Made by a program: the position numbers and the translations under genes
Assembly (NCBI GenBank): GCA_947471745.1
Contig: CANJKZ010000090.1
Coordinates: 916,941 to 980,940, forward strand
DNA: 64,000 bases
DNA from: Closterium sp. Naga37s-1
Taxonomy: Eukaryota; Streptophyta; Zygnematophyceae; Desmidiales; Closteriaceae
Reading direction: 5' to 3'
Notes under the pieces: model-generated
Seen by the model: the letters and a program-made list of their open reading frames with translations, nothing else
What the model was told of the DNA's origin: nothing
Databases searched by the model: none
Shown: positions 11,350 to 22,275 of the stretch, one piece after another
How positions within the stretch are numbered: position 1 is the stretch's first letter
How the letters are laid out: each line of letters opens with the position of its first letter

Positions 11350-12514
11350 ATGGCTGAACATATTGACGTCACGACCCTCATGCAGGAGCATTTGAACGAT
11401 CTGCTGCGACAAATCCGTGAGAGCGCCGAGGAAATTGCGACGCTGACGGCAGAACGCTCATCCCTGCAAAATGACCTCACACGGGCACAATCCCAAGCAC
11501 ATGGCACTCCGAGTCAGCCCGCACCACAGACATCACAGCACGGAAGTGTGGGGCAATCCCGCGAGCGCGGCCAGTGATGGCGTCGTCCGCCCCGACGGAG
11601 ACGACGACCACGGCACGACACACCCCGGAGCGACGTATGCGGCCCCAAGTCAGCCTCGCGTCACGATTTTGGCACCGACCCACGATTCGGGACTGCCGTC
11701 GCCGATGCCGCTGAAGCCGCAGCGTCCGCCATGCTTTGACCCGAGTCAACGGGGTGGTCCTACCGTTCAGGCGTGGTTGTTCACGATGAACGTGTTTTTC
11801 GACGCCAACTACGTCTCGGAGGATTCGGCGAAAATTCGCTACGCCGTGTCGCTGCTGCGAGGACCCGCCATGGACTGGTGGCGCGTCATCGTCACGAAGC
11901 CGAATGACTACGCGACTCTACCGACACGGGAAGGACAAACCGGACCCTGGGCGCCGTCGTATTTCGTGGAGGTGCCCCAATATCGCACGTGGGACGCGTG
12001 GTGCGCAGGTCTGCGCGCTCGATTTGAGCCAATTGCGGCTTCGATCGCGGCGCGACAGAAGCTCCGCACTTGGCGCCAACTCGGTTCCGTCCAGGACTAC
12101 ACCAGCGGGTTTCTGGCGCTATGCGAGCAAGTGGGCTACATGCATGAGAGTGAGCGCATCGACCGCTACATCGGCGGCCTGAAGCACGACATCGCTCAAG
12201 AAATTCAGCTTCGCGGCGTCACCGATTTTCAGGAGATTCTCGCTATGGCGGAGAAGCTCGACTTCTTCCGCCGACCGAGACCGGGGTCCTACGGCAGTAG
12301 CAGCAACTGGGGACATCGGTCTCATGGGACGAACGAGGGCGCTACGATACGTGCCGTCGCCGCGAATGCCGCTGCCGCACCGTTCAAAGGGCGCTGCTTC
12401 GCGTGCAATCGGCCGGGACACCGCAAGAGCGAATGCCCGGAAAACGCTAAGGGAAAGGGGGAAGCTGAGCAGCAGAAACAGACCAAGCAGCAGGGAAACG
12501 CTGGGAGTCAGTAG
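11350..12514 (+). pseudogene. gag: gag of gypsy element 1 (one frameshift)
   Basis: The frame opens with MAEHIDVTTLMQEHLNDLLR and a coiled-coil-like stretch. A single inserted base near 11562 shifts it: the first frame stops at 11575-11577 and the next frame carries the rest. The capsid-like region includes PCFDPSQRGGPTVQAWLFTM and YAVSLLRGPAMDWW. A zinc knuckle CFACNRPGHRKSEC (CX2CX4HX4C) sits near the C-terminus. The relative at 60379-61559 supports the single-frame original. Gag builds the cytoplasmic particle; this copy would make only an N-terminal stub. Confidence 0.85.
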
Positions 12515-12534
12515 CAGACGGGCCCTCTACTGAC
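12493..12534 (+). promoter_or_regulatory. -1 ribosomal frameshift signal between gag and pol
   Basis: GGGAAAC at 12493-12499 is read G GGA AAC in the gag frame, a classical -1 slippery heptamer. Seven bases later a perfect 8-bp stem forms (GTCAGTAG at 12507-12514, CTACTGAC at 12527-12534, 12-base loop). The pol frame is exactly gag -1 and open across this point; the gag stop TAG is at 12512-12514. The heptamer, with the same codon phase, is kept at 61538-61544 in the decayed relative. Confidence 0.8.
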
Positions 12535-12573
12535 AGGTCAAGACGCTCGCCCGACCCAACCGACCCTCACCGA

Positions 12574-13722
12574 GTGATTGTGCCGGTTCACGCAATCGAC
12601 CACACCCGGCCGAATAAGGAGGGTACTACGGTAGACAGCCCTATACTGCTTAGTGGGAAAATCGGGACGGACTTAGTTAAAATCTTCGTAGACGGGGGAG
12701 CCAGCCACAGCCTCATCAACACTGCTACAGCACGAAAACTGCGACTGCCACTGGACAGATGTTTACCTGAGATCGACGCACGCCTGGTAGACGGCACGCC
12801 GCTGGCAATACGGGAACGCGTAGACCGGGTTCGGATTCGATGCGGGGTTAACTTCACATTTAGCCAAGAAATGCTCGCAACGACCCTCGACGGAACCGAT
12901 ATTTTACTCGGGCGTGATTGGTTGCGACGACACAATCCGCGAATCGACTGGACGACGGGTGATCGCACCGTGCGAGGTAACAACATCGCCCTACCTCGCT
13001 GGGGCTCGCCTGAGTCTTCGTCGGTGCGTGTCAACGCGATCACGATGAAACGCGCCGTAGCGGCAGGAGCTGACGTGTACGCGGTCGACATTCGGGAAGC
13101 CGAGGCAGCAGACAAGGGAGGGGATTTGCAGAAACTGCTGACCGACGTACCGAGTGTCCTGGCAGCACTGTTGAAGCAGTACAGCGACATTTTCCCGGAC
13201 GACTTACCGACGGGACTGCCACCTCAGCGACCGCACGATCACAGAATAGAATTGGAACCGGGGGCACAGCCAACAGTACAGCGACAGTTCCGACTGACCC
13301 AGCCCGAACTGGACGAACTGAGGAAGCAGCTCGATTACCTGCTCGAGAAGGAGTTCATTCGCCCTAGTTCGTCGCCTTTCGCAGCACCGATACTGTTCAC
13401 ACCGAAAAAAGACGGGGGATTTCGCATGTGCATAGATTACAGAGCACTGAACAGGGTTACCATCAAATCTCGTTACCCCATCCCACGAGCCGACGAACTG
13501 ATCGACCAACTGCGCACAGCCCGGGTTTTCTCGAAAATCGACCTCCGGGGGGGTTACCATCAGATTCGCGTCAATCCGCCCGACTGCCCTAAAACCGCAT
13601 TCCGAACACGCTACGGATCCTTCGAATACACCGTCATGCCCTTCGGACTGACCAACGCCCCCGCCACTTTCCAAATGACCATGAACGAAGCTTTCCGCCC
13701 ACTCTTAGATTACCTGTCATAG
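12574..13722 (+). CDS. pol: pol part 1 of gypsy element 1: protease and reverse transcriptase N-part
   Basis: The frame is already open upstream of 12574 across the gag overlap and is entered by the -1 frameshift. The aspartic protease motif is [13 protein letters not shown] follows, with [43 protein letters not shown] and [11 protein letters not shown]. It ends prematurely at TAG 13720-13722 because one base is missing just before the YLDD box, which continues in the next frame from 13716. Confidence 0.92.
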   Translation: MIVPVHAIDHTRPNKEGTTVDSPILLSGKIGTDLVKIFVDGGASHSLINTATARKLRLPLDRCLPEIDARLVDGTPLAIRERVDRVRIRCGVNFTFSQEMLATTLDGTDILLGRDWLRRHNPRIDWTTGDRTVRGNNIALPRWGSPESSSVRVNAITMKRAVAAGADVYAVDIREAEAADKGGDLQKLLTDVPSVLAALLKQYSDIFPDDLPTGLPPQRPHDHRIELEPGAQPTVQRQFRLTQPELDELRKQLDYLLEKEFIRPSSSPFAAPILFTPKKDGGFRMCIDYRALNRVTIKSRYPIPRADELIDQLRTARVFSKIDLRGGYHQIRVNPPDCPKTAFRTRYGSFEYTVMPFGLTNAPATFQMTMNEAFRPLLDYLS

Positions 13723-14489
13723 TATACCTGGACGACATACTGATTTACAGCCCTGACAGAACACAACACTTACAGGACATCGAAGCAGTTTTTAAAATAC
13801 TGAGTGAAAACCGCCTACTGACAAAAGCGTCTAAGTGTGAGTTTTTACAGGACCGTCTAGAGTTTTTGGGACACGTTATTTCAGCCGCAGGAGTGGAAAT
13901 AGACCCGAAGAAAATTGCGATGATTCAAGCTTGGCACGCGCCGACCAACTTGACCGAGTTGCAGAGTTTTCTGGGGTTCGTCAACTACGTGCGCCGGTTC
14001 GTCCCCGACATGGCGAAGCTGACTGCCCCGTTGACTGACCTGCTGAGGAAGGGGGTTGAGTACACGTGGGGGGAGAAAGAGCAAGCTGCCTTCTCGGCCC
14101 TCAAAAACATTTTGTGCTCACCGCCCGTGCTTCACATCGCAGATCCACACCGTCCGTTCGAGCTCGTCACCGACGCAAGTGACATCGCTGTGGGAGCAGT
14201 ACTGTTGCAGGATTTCGGGAACGGCCTCCAGCCAATCGCGTACGAGTCCCGCAAACTGCACCCGCCAGAACGCAACTACCCGATACACGACCGCGAAATG
14301 TTGGCGATCGTGCACGCGTTCAAGGTTTGGCGGTGTTACCTGACTGGCGCCGACGTGACAGTACGGACAGACCACCGATCACTACAGTACTTACGCGCCC
14401 AACCAAATCTCAACCCGCGACAAATTCGCTGGCTGGACTACCGTATCACCCCGGATATAAGCGCAGGTGCGCTTATAATAAAACAGTGA
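13716..14489 (+). pseudogene. pol: pol part 2: RT active-site end and RNase H, interrupted
   Basis: This frame picks up at [12 protein letters not shown] and runs through the RT thumb (FLGHVISAAGVEIDPKK) and RNase H (FELVTDASDIAVGAVLLQ, REMLAIVHAFKVWR, VRTDHRSLQYL). It is broken at 14440, after the codons for RWLDY, by the inserted TIR element. The last ~16 codons to 14489 are element sequence. The missing RNase H end resumes at 15152. Confidence 0.9.
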
Positions 14490-15149
14490 TTTTTAGGGGG
14501 GTGCGCTTATAATTGAGTCAGATTTATAAGCGCATGCGCTTATAAAATGAAAATTACAGAAATGTGTTTTAAATTCACCAAACTGTACATCTCTGTCGTG
14601 CAATTTCAATCGAATCAGAACATTACAGCGTCCCACATCAGAGAATCGCGCGAGGGCGATTTCAGCCGCCGCACAGGGGTGAGGACACGTCACAACGCAG
14701 AGGGATGTGTCAAGCTCGCCCCGAACCAATGTACGAGCCAGTCGCACGGAGTCGCTTGATCGCAGCGCAGAGGCACAGTCGTTCCCGAGCCCCCCCGCCT
14801 GCCCCTTTTTCGCTCGCACAACGCACAGGACAGTCGTTTCCAGCGCCCATCTTCCCTCCCCCCCCTCCCAACGATGTGCTGTCAGTCAGCTTCGCGCCGT
14901 TTCGCTTCTCCTGCGAATCGCTCGCCCTCGAGCGAGTCAAACAAGTAGGGACGGATCTGGACTCGCTGCAAAAAGGGAAATCGTTACTGTATTAATTAGG
15001 ATTTAATAGTAGAATTATTGATGCGCTTATAATAAGTCAAGGTTTTACAGGGGGTGCGCTTATAATTGAGGATCGGCCATAAGCGCATTGCTCCAGATAT
15101 AAGCGCATGTGCTTAACATAGGCCTGCGCTTATATCCGGGGTGATACGG
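14441..15149. mobile_element. 709-bp non-autonomous TIR element (TA target) in gypsy pol
   Basis: Perfect 27-bp terminal inverted repeats occupy 14441-14467 and 15123-15149, starting CCGTATCACCCCGGATATAA. They are flanked by TA on both sides (14439-14440, 15150-15151). Removing the element and one TA restores the RNase H frame across the junction. Many copies of TGCGCTTATAA or its complement cluster near both ends. The interior has no transposase-like frame. TA target and size suggest a Tc1/mariner-type MITE, but the superfamily is unproven. Confidence 0.92.
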
Positions 15150-15151
15150 TA

Positions 15152-16706
15152 CCTCGAGTCCAACTTCCACTACACGGTTACGTACAAGAAAGGCGCATCC
15201 AACATCGCCGACGCACTCACCCGCCCTACCGCCCAACTCCACGCCATCCTACTCGCCCAGACCAACCCGCTGTTAACAGGCCTATTCACCCACGGATACT
15301 GCACCGACCCATTTTTCACGACCGGAAACTCACAGCAACTGGCAGAAGCTAAAGGAGTTTATTACGTAAAAACAGGCACCAACCGCATCTGGGTACCTGC
15401 GTACTCACTACTGAGGGAGCTGCTACTACAGGAGGCACACGACGGAATTACCTCGGGACATTTTGGGGTAGAAAAAACGCGACAGCAACTGCAGCGGTAT
15501 TATTACTGGCCGGAGCTGTTGACCGACGTACAACAGCACGTGGGCTCGTGCCCCACGTGTCAGGTGATGAAGAGCTCGAGGAAGCGGAAGGCGGGTCAAT
15601 TGCAGCCGATACCACCGCCCGAGCGCGCCTGGCAGCAGGTTACCATGGACTTCGTCACAGGGTTACCTTCGAACCCTGGGGGTAACGATGCGGTGATGGT
15701 CGTCGTTGACAGGCTGACGAAGATGGCACACTTCGCTGCGTGCAAAAAGTCGATCTCAGCCGAGGGGACCGCTCGTCTGTTCATCGCAGCCGTTGTTCGC
15801 CTGCACGGGATACCAGCAGCGATTATCAGCGACAGGGACACAAAGTTTACCAGCAACTTCTGGAAAAACCTCTGGGAGCAGTTCGGGACCAGGCTACAGT
15901 TCAGTTCGTCGTACCACCCCGAGACCGACGGCCAAACGGAGCGGACGAATCAGACGATGGAGCAGTTGATTCGTGCCACGTGCGACGACCCCACGACTTG
16001 GGAGCAACAGCTGCCGCTGATCGAGTTCGCGTACAACAATGCCACGTCAGCGACGACGCAGCAGTCCCCCTTCTACCTGAACTACGGGCAAAATCCTACA
16101 GTGCCCATGACGCCGAGTCCGGACAACCCGACACCACGTGCACAACAATTCGCCGAAATTCTGCAAGCTGCCCGCACCAGAGCCGCGGAAGCAATTAAAA
16201 AAGCAAATGTCATCGCTAAGCGCAACGCTGACCGCCACCGCCGACCCGTCACCTACCAGTCAGGGGATTACGTACTGCTCGACACGCAAAACCTGCGACT
16301 GCCCGACGTACCAAAACTGCGACCGCGCTACTGTGGCCCATTCCAAATCAGCCACATGATCACGCCAGTAACCGCGCACCTACTGTTACCGACCGACTGG
16401 TACATCAGCCCTTCGTTCCACGTCAGCTTACTTCGCCCATACATCCCAACCACAAGCCAATTGCCTCGCCACCGTCCGCCATCCATGAGTCGCCCTGCAT
16501 CGGAGCCGATCATCGAGCCCGAAAAAATCCTGAGCCATCGGATTCGACACCCCACGGGAATCAGGAGGATTGAATTCCTCGTTCGCTGGAAGGACCGCAC
16601 GCCAACTGAGGATAGCTGGGTGCCCCTGGCCAACATTGAAAACCACCCTGCCCTGCAAGTGTACCTGAGGAGCCGGGGATTCCGCGACATACATGCACTC
16701 GCGTAG
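15152..16706 (+). CDS. pol: pol part 3: RNase H end, integrase and chromodomain
   Basis: After the inserted element the frame reads LESNFHYTVTYKKGASNIAD (end of RNase H). Integrase follows, with the zinc-binding HHCC module (HDGITSGHFG ... SCPTCQVMK) and DDE residues in MDFVTGLP, ISDRDTKF and SSSYHPETDGQTERTNQ. The linker includes GDYVLLDTQNL. The last ~60 residues (ILSHRIRHPTGIRRIEFLVR, then WKDRTPTEDSWVPLANI) form a chromodomain, which places the element among chromoviruses. The stop is at 16704-16706. Confidence 0.93.
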
Positions 16707-16720
16707 CGGAGGGGGCTTCT

Positions 16721-16735
16721 TGAGGGGGGGGGTAG
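16721..16735 (+). other. Polypurine tract of gypsy element 1
   Basis: TGAGGGGGGGGGTAG lies directly before the 3' LTR. It is the expected plus-strand primer site. Confidence 0.75.
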
Positions 16736-17063
16736 TGTAAGGAATTTTCTCGGCATTCCTTACGGAGCCCGACTACATCGCGTACAGCAACAGCCGTTGT
16801 TCGCCCGTTACTGCTAACGGAACTTCGCCAACTTCGCGCGCACTGTTTTGCCAAACCTCGCACTGCTGGCCCGGCCGTGTCGGCCTACGCTTCGGGACTA
16901 GCCCGAGCCTCGCTGCCAGCACAGCACTAGCTAGCTCGCACGCACCGCGTTACCGTTTGCATGCTTCGCATATAAATGTTCGCTCATGCCTTCGCTCACA
17001 TCTTTGTGCTCGTTTGACACCTTAGTGCAATTCTCGCTACTTAGATTCATTGCACCCGTAACA
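16736..17063 (+). repeat. 3' LTR of gypsy element 1
   Basis: 328 bp, matches 10839-11166 apart from about two substitutions, and is followed by the ATAAC target duplication. Confidence 0.95.
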
Positions 17064-17193
17064 ATAACGAAGCGTTCAACGCGTCAAACACGGGGAGTTG
17101 CTTATTCGCTAGGTAATGCTAGGATGATTGGGTTGGCAACTCCCCATTATTCGCCAAGCCGCTAGTGTGACTGACGGTGCAGTTTCGGAAGAG

Positions 17194-20100
17194 TTACGCT
17201 GCAGCCTGCGACTGAGCGATCACCGGTGGCAGCGGCAATTCCTGGAAGAGTTTCGCGACGTCGCTCCAGATGACCTCGGGCTTGTCGATGCGATCTACGG
17301 TGTAGTCCACGTGGCGCTGACTGGGCAGAAATTCGAACTCGCACGGAACGCTCGAGTCCACATACCCGTTAGTAAACGCCATGGAAACATCCATGTTCGT
17401 CTTAAACGGTTTCGACGCGCGCGGGTCGTTGGCGTGGCTCGTGCGGCTTAGCGGAACCGAGACGGCGCAGTTTAACGAGAGCATGGTGTAGCCCAGGCAC
17501 GACGCGCTCACGGACACGGGCTGATCGAGGTAACCACCCACGGTTACCATGGGTACTTTGTAGCGTTTACCCAGCATGTGCGTGAGGATGGCGCACGTGG
17601 AAAAGCAGTCGCCGTCCGCCAGAAACAGAAACGGCCGCGCGCCGAAAAACGGCTCCGCGGATCCCGCGCGCTCCGCCAATCCGCCGTAGAAATTCTCGAA
17701 ATACGACTTAAAATCCGCGGTATAGGTGCCGGCGCGACCGGCCTCTGTAAACGAGATGTTCTGCAGAGGAGTGTAGTCTTGCGAAGACGAGAGCACCGAC
17801 GCGCCGTCGCCGGGATGCGTATAGCCGTCCGTTGCGTAGTCTGGAATGGCCTGATCCTCCATGAGGCTCCACGTGAAGTTTGTGCCTATAATGAAGTCCA
17901 TGGGTAGGGTTGCGTCCGCTAGAGGCACGTTGCGCGTGCCGAGAAGGGTGACGACTGTGACTGAGCCCAGCGCGGTAAACCCGCCGCCGTTCACGCGCAC
18001 GTCGAATATGACCTCCGCGCAGTTGGTGCTGCGCGCGGGGGGAGGAGGCGCGGGGGGCGGGGGGGGGGACGTTTTGGGGGAAGTTGGGGGAGGAGATTCT
18101 AAAATCCTTCGAGAGAACAAGGTTTTTGGGAGGGGAAAATTGGTGGGCAAGAGCGGAGGGCAAGCAGGGAGGGCGAGCAGGGAGCCCTAGCGTACCTCCT
18201 GGCGGCGTCCATGTCTCTGAGAATCTCCCCGGCGAGGTAGTCAACGGGGTGCACGTCCGGGCTGGTGGCTGCGCTGTAGAGGAGGAGCAAAGAAGGCGAG
18301 CAGGGAGGGCGAGCAGGGAGAGAAAAAGGGCAAGCGTACCTCCTGGCAGCGTCCATGGCTTTGAGAATCTCTTCAGCGAGGTAGTCAACGGGGTGCACGT
18401 CCGGGCTGGTGACTGCGAGCTCCTCAGCCGTGGTGCTGTCCACGTCGAACGTGTGCAGCACTATCACTGCCGTGCGGTTGCTCACCAGATACACCTGCGA
18501 GGGGAAGAGGGGTGCATGAGGGCGCGGAGGGGTGGAAAGGGTTGTAGAGGGTTGCAAGGCAGGGTTGGTGGCGGTCAGCTTACTCGCCGTGGTGCTGTCC
18601 GCGTCGAATATGTGCAGCACTATCACTGCCGGGGAGATACAATAGATACACCTGCGAGGGATGCAGTGCGGTTGAAAGGGGTTGGACAGGGGAGAGAGGA
18701 GGGATGCGGAGGGGAAATCTGGGAGTTTGATTGAGGTGCATGTTTGCGTTCAGGGGAAAGGTGTCAACACCAGCATGCAGTACAGTCACACCCGCATACA
18801 GTCACACCCGCATACAGTCACACCCGCATACAGTCGCATCCGCATACAGTCACAACCACATACCAGGTAATAGGCATCTTCAGCAGACACTCTCTCCACT
18901 GTAATCGCTGCCCCGTCCGCGTCGGCCAGTATCCTGGGTGTAACCGCGTCGTTGCTCTGCTCCTTCTGTTCTTGCCTCTCTTGCGGCTGCTGCTGCGGCT
19001 GCTGCTGCCGCCTGTGGGGCTGCTGGCGTTTTTGATACTGGGGTCGTCTCCTCAGCACATCACGCTTGAACACAGGAGGCGGTTTCCGCAAATCCCTCTC
19101 TTCGTTGCTACTGCTACTGCTGCTACTGCTGGTGGTGCTTGCGGCGTTGCCAGCAGCAGCGTCGTCAGCACAGGGCTCTTGGTGCTTGGCGCAGTTGAGG
19201 GTCCAGTAGGAGTGGGAGTCGGTGAAAGCCTCCGAGCTTGAAACAGCTATCCATGGCACACTCACGTTCTCTGCTGCCCCCCTGTTGCTCCCACCCAACC
19301 AGATGTAACAGCAGAGACAAAAGAAAAGAGAGCAATGCAGTTGAGGGTCCAGTAGGAAGGGAGTCGGTGAAAGCCTCTGAGCTTGAAACAGCTATCCATG
19401 GCACACTCACGTTCTCCGCTGCCCCCCTGTTGCTCCCACCCAACCAGATGTAACAGCAGAGACAAAAGAAAAGAGAGCAATGCAGTTGAGGGTCCAGTAG
19501 GAAGGGAGTCGGTGAAAGCCTCTGAGCTTGAAACAGCTATCCACGGCACACTCACGTTCTCTGCTGCTCCCCTGTTGCTCCCAACCAGGGTACAGCCCAG
19601 ACAAAACAAAACAAAACAAAGCAAAGCAACGCAGTTGAGGGCCCAGTAGGGGTGGGAGTCGATGAAAGCTTCTGAGCTCGTGACAGCCATCCACTCACCC
19701 TCTGAGAATGGGAGCTCGGGACTCGAGACACTCACCCTCTGAGAATGGGAGCTCGGGACTCGAGACACTCACCCTCTGAGAATGGGAGCTCGGGACTCGA
19801 GACACTCACCCTCTGAGAATGGGAGCTCGGGACTCGAGACACTCACCCTCTGAGAATGGGAGCTCGGGACTCGAGACACTCACCCTCTGAGAATGGGAGC
19901 TCGGGACTCGAGACACTCACCCTCTGAGAATGGGAGCTCGGGACTCGAGACACTCACCCTCTGAGAATGGACACCTGCAGCGAGTCGCTCTCTGGAACCA
20001 GCTCCCTCACAACAAACTCCCTCGCGTGCTGGCTCAAGCTGGCTCTCCGCTCTGGGTCGAGCCCGCAGGGATTCAGGGCTTCAATTGACGCGCCCGCAGT

Positions 20101-21552
20101 ACGGAAGGCTCTCACTCACCCTTTGAGAATGGACACCTGCAGCGAGTCGCTCTCTGGCACCAGCTCCCTGAGAGCGAACTCCCCCGGGTGCTGAAACAAG
20201 CTGGCTCTTCCCTGTGGGTCGAGCCCCGCGAACATCATGTTGAAGCGCGCACTGGGGTTGCGCACCATGCCGCCGTGCTTATCCGCCCACTGCTTTATAT
20301 ACTCCACTGCCGGCTGGCCCTCGATTGTGAGCACCTGTGGGAAGGAAAGTGGGAGGGCGAGAGAGAGGGCAATTGATGTAGCGAGAGAGTAGCTGAGAGT
20401 GATGGAGAGGCAAACAGGAATGGTCTCCGATTCAATGCAGGTGTTTGGTTACTCTAGTGTACCTGCTGTAACTCGTAGGCGGAGAAATCGAAGCCCCATA
20501 TGTTCTTCGCGTCCTCCTCGATTCCGTCGAACCACGCCAGGTCTGAACGGGATGCCAGCACAGTGAAACGCGGCCACGGAGACCATTACTTATACACATT
20601 AACGAAGCGTAATACAAACGAAGCACAGTTCTTTGAGTTGGGAAAACGAGCTCGTGTGTGCGCCGTGCGTGTTATGCGTTGTGAGAGAACTTCTCTCAGA
20701 AGCGGCGCGGCAGACTCACATCGGCGCGTGGCGACGCGAACGATCTGCTGACCGTCCTCCACGACCGCGAAAAGCGGGAGAGGCAGGAAGAAGCTGGCCG
20801 TGCCGAAGAAGCAGTTGGACGAGAACATGGTGTGGCCGTCGTTCAGGCCGTTGAGCGCGTTGAACGTGTCCACGTGGGCGTCCATCAGCCGTTCGTATTC
20901 GCCCTGCTCGGCGCGCTGCAGAATGGCCGTTAGCTCTGCGACGATGTCGACGTTGCTGGGAAGGTTCGTCTGGTCGGGCGAGTCAACGGCGATGTCCTTG
21001 TACACGTAGTGATTGTTGACTCCGTTGACCACCGACCGAAGATCTTCCACGTCACTCTCCCTGCTCGAAGTCGAGAAATGGAATTAGCGGAAACAGAAAA
21101 GCTTGTTCAAATGGAGCTGGCTTGTTTTCCAGAAGGTCAGTGCCATTGATTGATCAATGTAAGTATTTATATCAGCCTCTCGTTTACTAGGTGCGCGCAT
21201 ACCTGATTTTAAAATTTCGCAAGCATTCGCGAACTGTAGAGGGCTTCGCAACGTCCCAGCTCGCTGCATTCTTGGCGATTTCCTCACTCCACAGCGTGCA
21301 CGGGTCCGCTGCACCGCTCTGCATCACGCTCGCTGCCTCTGGACCTCTATTCGATTTAGAGGCAGTAGCAGCTGAAGCTCCCGCTAGAGAAGCTTCGCTA
21401 CTATCAGCACTGGTATGGGCTGCTGCGGGATTGCTTAGCACTCGAAGGGCAAAGGCAGATTGGAAATGAATCAAGGACAGAATGACAGCTAGCATGCCTA
21501 CCACCCGCGCGAGACATGCATTTGGATCCATGGCGTGGGCAACAAGGGACAT
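17194..21552 (-). CDS. Secreted S41-type serine peptidase D, divergent, 7 exons, ~797 aa
   Basis: Exons in coding order: 21552-21203, 21060-20720, 20542-20463, 20334-20120, 19281-18864, 18494-18340 and 18028-17194. Phases are 2,1,0,2,0,2 as in B and E, and the sum of 2394 bases is open. The start at 21552 (or 21531) puts the signal peptide (ARVVGMLAVILSLIHFQSAFA) near the N-terminus; an in-frame ATG at 21684 is less likely. Exon 2 has GLNDGHT. Exon 7 has DVRVNGGG and ADGDCFSTCAILTHMLGKR, so both catalytic motifs are kept. Exon 5 carries a family-atypical Ser-rich and Gln/Arg-rich insert (RRQQQPQQQPQERQEQKEQ). This is the most divergent paralogue. Introns 4, 5 and 6 hold partial copies of exons 4, 5 and 6 and a 37-bp donor-site array. 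Confidence 0.82.
18189..18290 (-). repeat. Downstream partial copy of gene D exon 6 (3' echo)
   Basis: It repeats the last ~75 bases of exon 6 (TSPDVHPVDYLA..EIL..MDAAR) with the same GTACGC donor, in the intron after the exon. Confidence 0.88.
18572..18662 (-). repeat. Upstream partial copy of gene D exon 6 (5' echo)
   Basis: It repeats the acceptor region (CCCTCGCAG) and the start of exon 6, with an inserted stretch, through the HIFDADSTTA codons. It ends in GAGTAAGC. Confidence 0.82.
18775..18858. repeat. 16-bp repeat CAGTCACACCCGCATA at exon 5 donor of gene D
   Basis: Four to five imperfect copies lie directly beside the exon 5 donor (exon ends at 18864). Confidence 0.85.
19225..19692 (-). 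repeat. 145-bp tandem array of gene D exon 5 start and its acceptor
   Basis: The CC(A/G)TGGCACA-type landmark recurs at 19251, 19396 and 19541, 145 bp apart, with a fourth degenerate copy near 19687. Each unit carries the pyrimidine tract, the acceptor (CAACAG), and the first ~75 bases of exon 5 (VPWIAVSSSEAF region). The lowest-coordinate copy continues into the full exon (18864-19281); the others are truncated. Confidence 0.88.
19693..19988 (-). repeat. 37-bp array of a duplicated 5' splice site, 8 copies
   Basis: Units start at 19693, 19730, 19767, 19804, 19841, 19878, 19915 and 19952. On the coding (minus) strand each contains CCATTCTCAGAGGGTGAGTG, the exon 4 end plus donor, followed by TCTCGAGTCCCGAGCTC. 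The last unit merges with the partial exon 4 copy at 19960-20090. Confidence 0.93.
19956..20090 (-). repeat. Downstream partial copy of gene D exon 4 (3' echo)
   Basis: It repeats the last ~115 bases of exon 4 (ELVPESDSLQVSIL and preceding codons) with its GGTGAGTG donor. The real exon is 20120-20334. Confidence 0.88.
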
Positions 21553-22275
21553 TCTACCAGGCAGGAGGAGCTTCTGGTGTTTGTTCCTGACTGAACGTGA
21601 AATGGCGAGTGAATCAGATTTGCTCACGCCTTTGTACCTCCACAACAGAACCGCTGCTGCTATGTTGTAGTGTTTTGCTCTCACATTCCACGATTATTGG
21701 TGTTTGCGAGCTGGTGTTAGGAGATTATTGCTGGCAGCATGTTTCGAGCCCACTTTTCACTCACGCGCTCCGATGCTGAACGAGCCGCGCTCTTCAAGGT
21801 AGTCTCCTTGTTCAGCCCTTTCGGAAAGAGTTACAAACGAAATATAATATTTTCGCGGACCTCCCAGTGAAGAAATGTGAGTGATATCTGAATGGCACTC
21901 CCCAGAATGAGCTCCCTGGGAATATTTTACACGACTGTTGCGAAAGTTCCGTGGTCTCGTCACAGAGGGTTACAACTCGAGCGCAACGCGTGCAAAGGAA
22001 GCCGATATAGTCAGCTTTTGGAGTTCACGATGGAAACATACCGAATTCGATTCTCAAAGTTGGTACAGCTTGGGAACAATATCTCCAAAATATGCTCATA
22101 AAAAAAATCGAATAGACTTGGAAGAACTAACATTCTTTGTATAGAGTACTGAGCGTTAGGCCTAGCAAGAAAAAAACCTACATGATAACTCTTGGTAACC
22201 ATCCACAAGACATTCATCTAATCTGCAACCTTGAAATTGCAGAGGTTTAGTTCATGGCAAGATCACCAAGATCAG
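21553..22275. other. Intergenic region between TOM40 3' end and gene D
   Basis: No gene is seen. It should hold the TOM40 3' UTR and the promoter of gene D, both on the minus strand. Confidence 0.4.

Larger units (their letters stand above)
10839..17063 (+). mobile_element. Ty3/gypsy chromovirus, LTR-bounded, carrying a nested TIR element
   Basis: Two 328-bp LTRs (10839-11166 and 16736-17063) begin TGTAAG and end GTAACA. They are flanked by the 5-bp target duplication ATAAC (10834-10838 and 17064-17068). PBS, gag, protease, RT, RNase H, integrase and a C-terminal chromodomain follow in Ty3/gypsy order, with a polypurine tract before the 3' LTR. I count about two LTR mismatches (near 10915 and 11145), so insertion is recent. 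Three lesions make this copy non-autonomous: a 1-base insertion in gag near 11562, a 1-base deletion just before the RT YLDD motif near 13716, and a 709-bp TIR element in RNase H (14441-15149). Confidence 0.95.

Noticed and set aside
21553-21684. Start of gene D at the upstream ATG 21684
   Set aside because: It would put ~44 basic, non-hydrophobic residues before the signal peptide, unlike B, C and E; 21552 or 21531 fits better.
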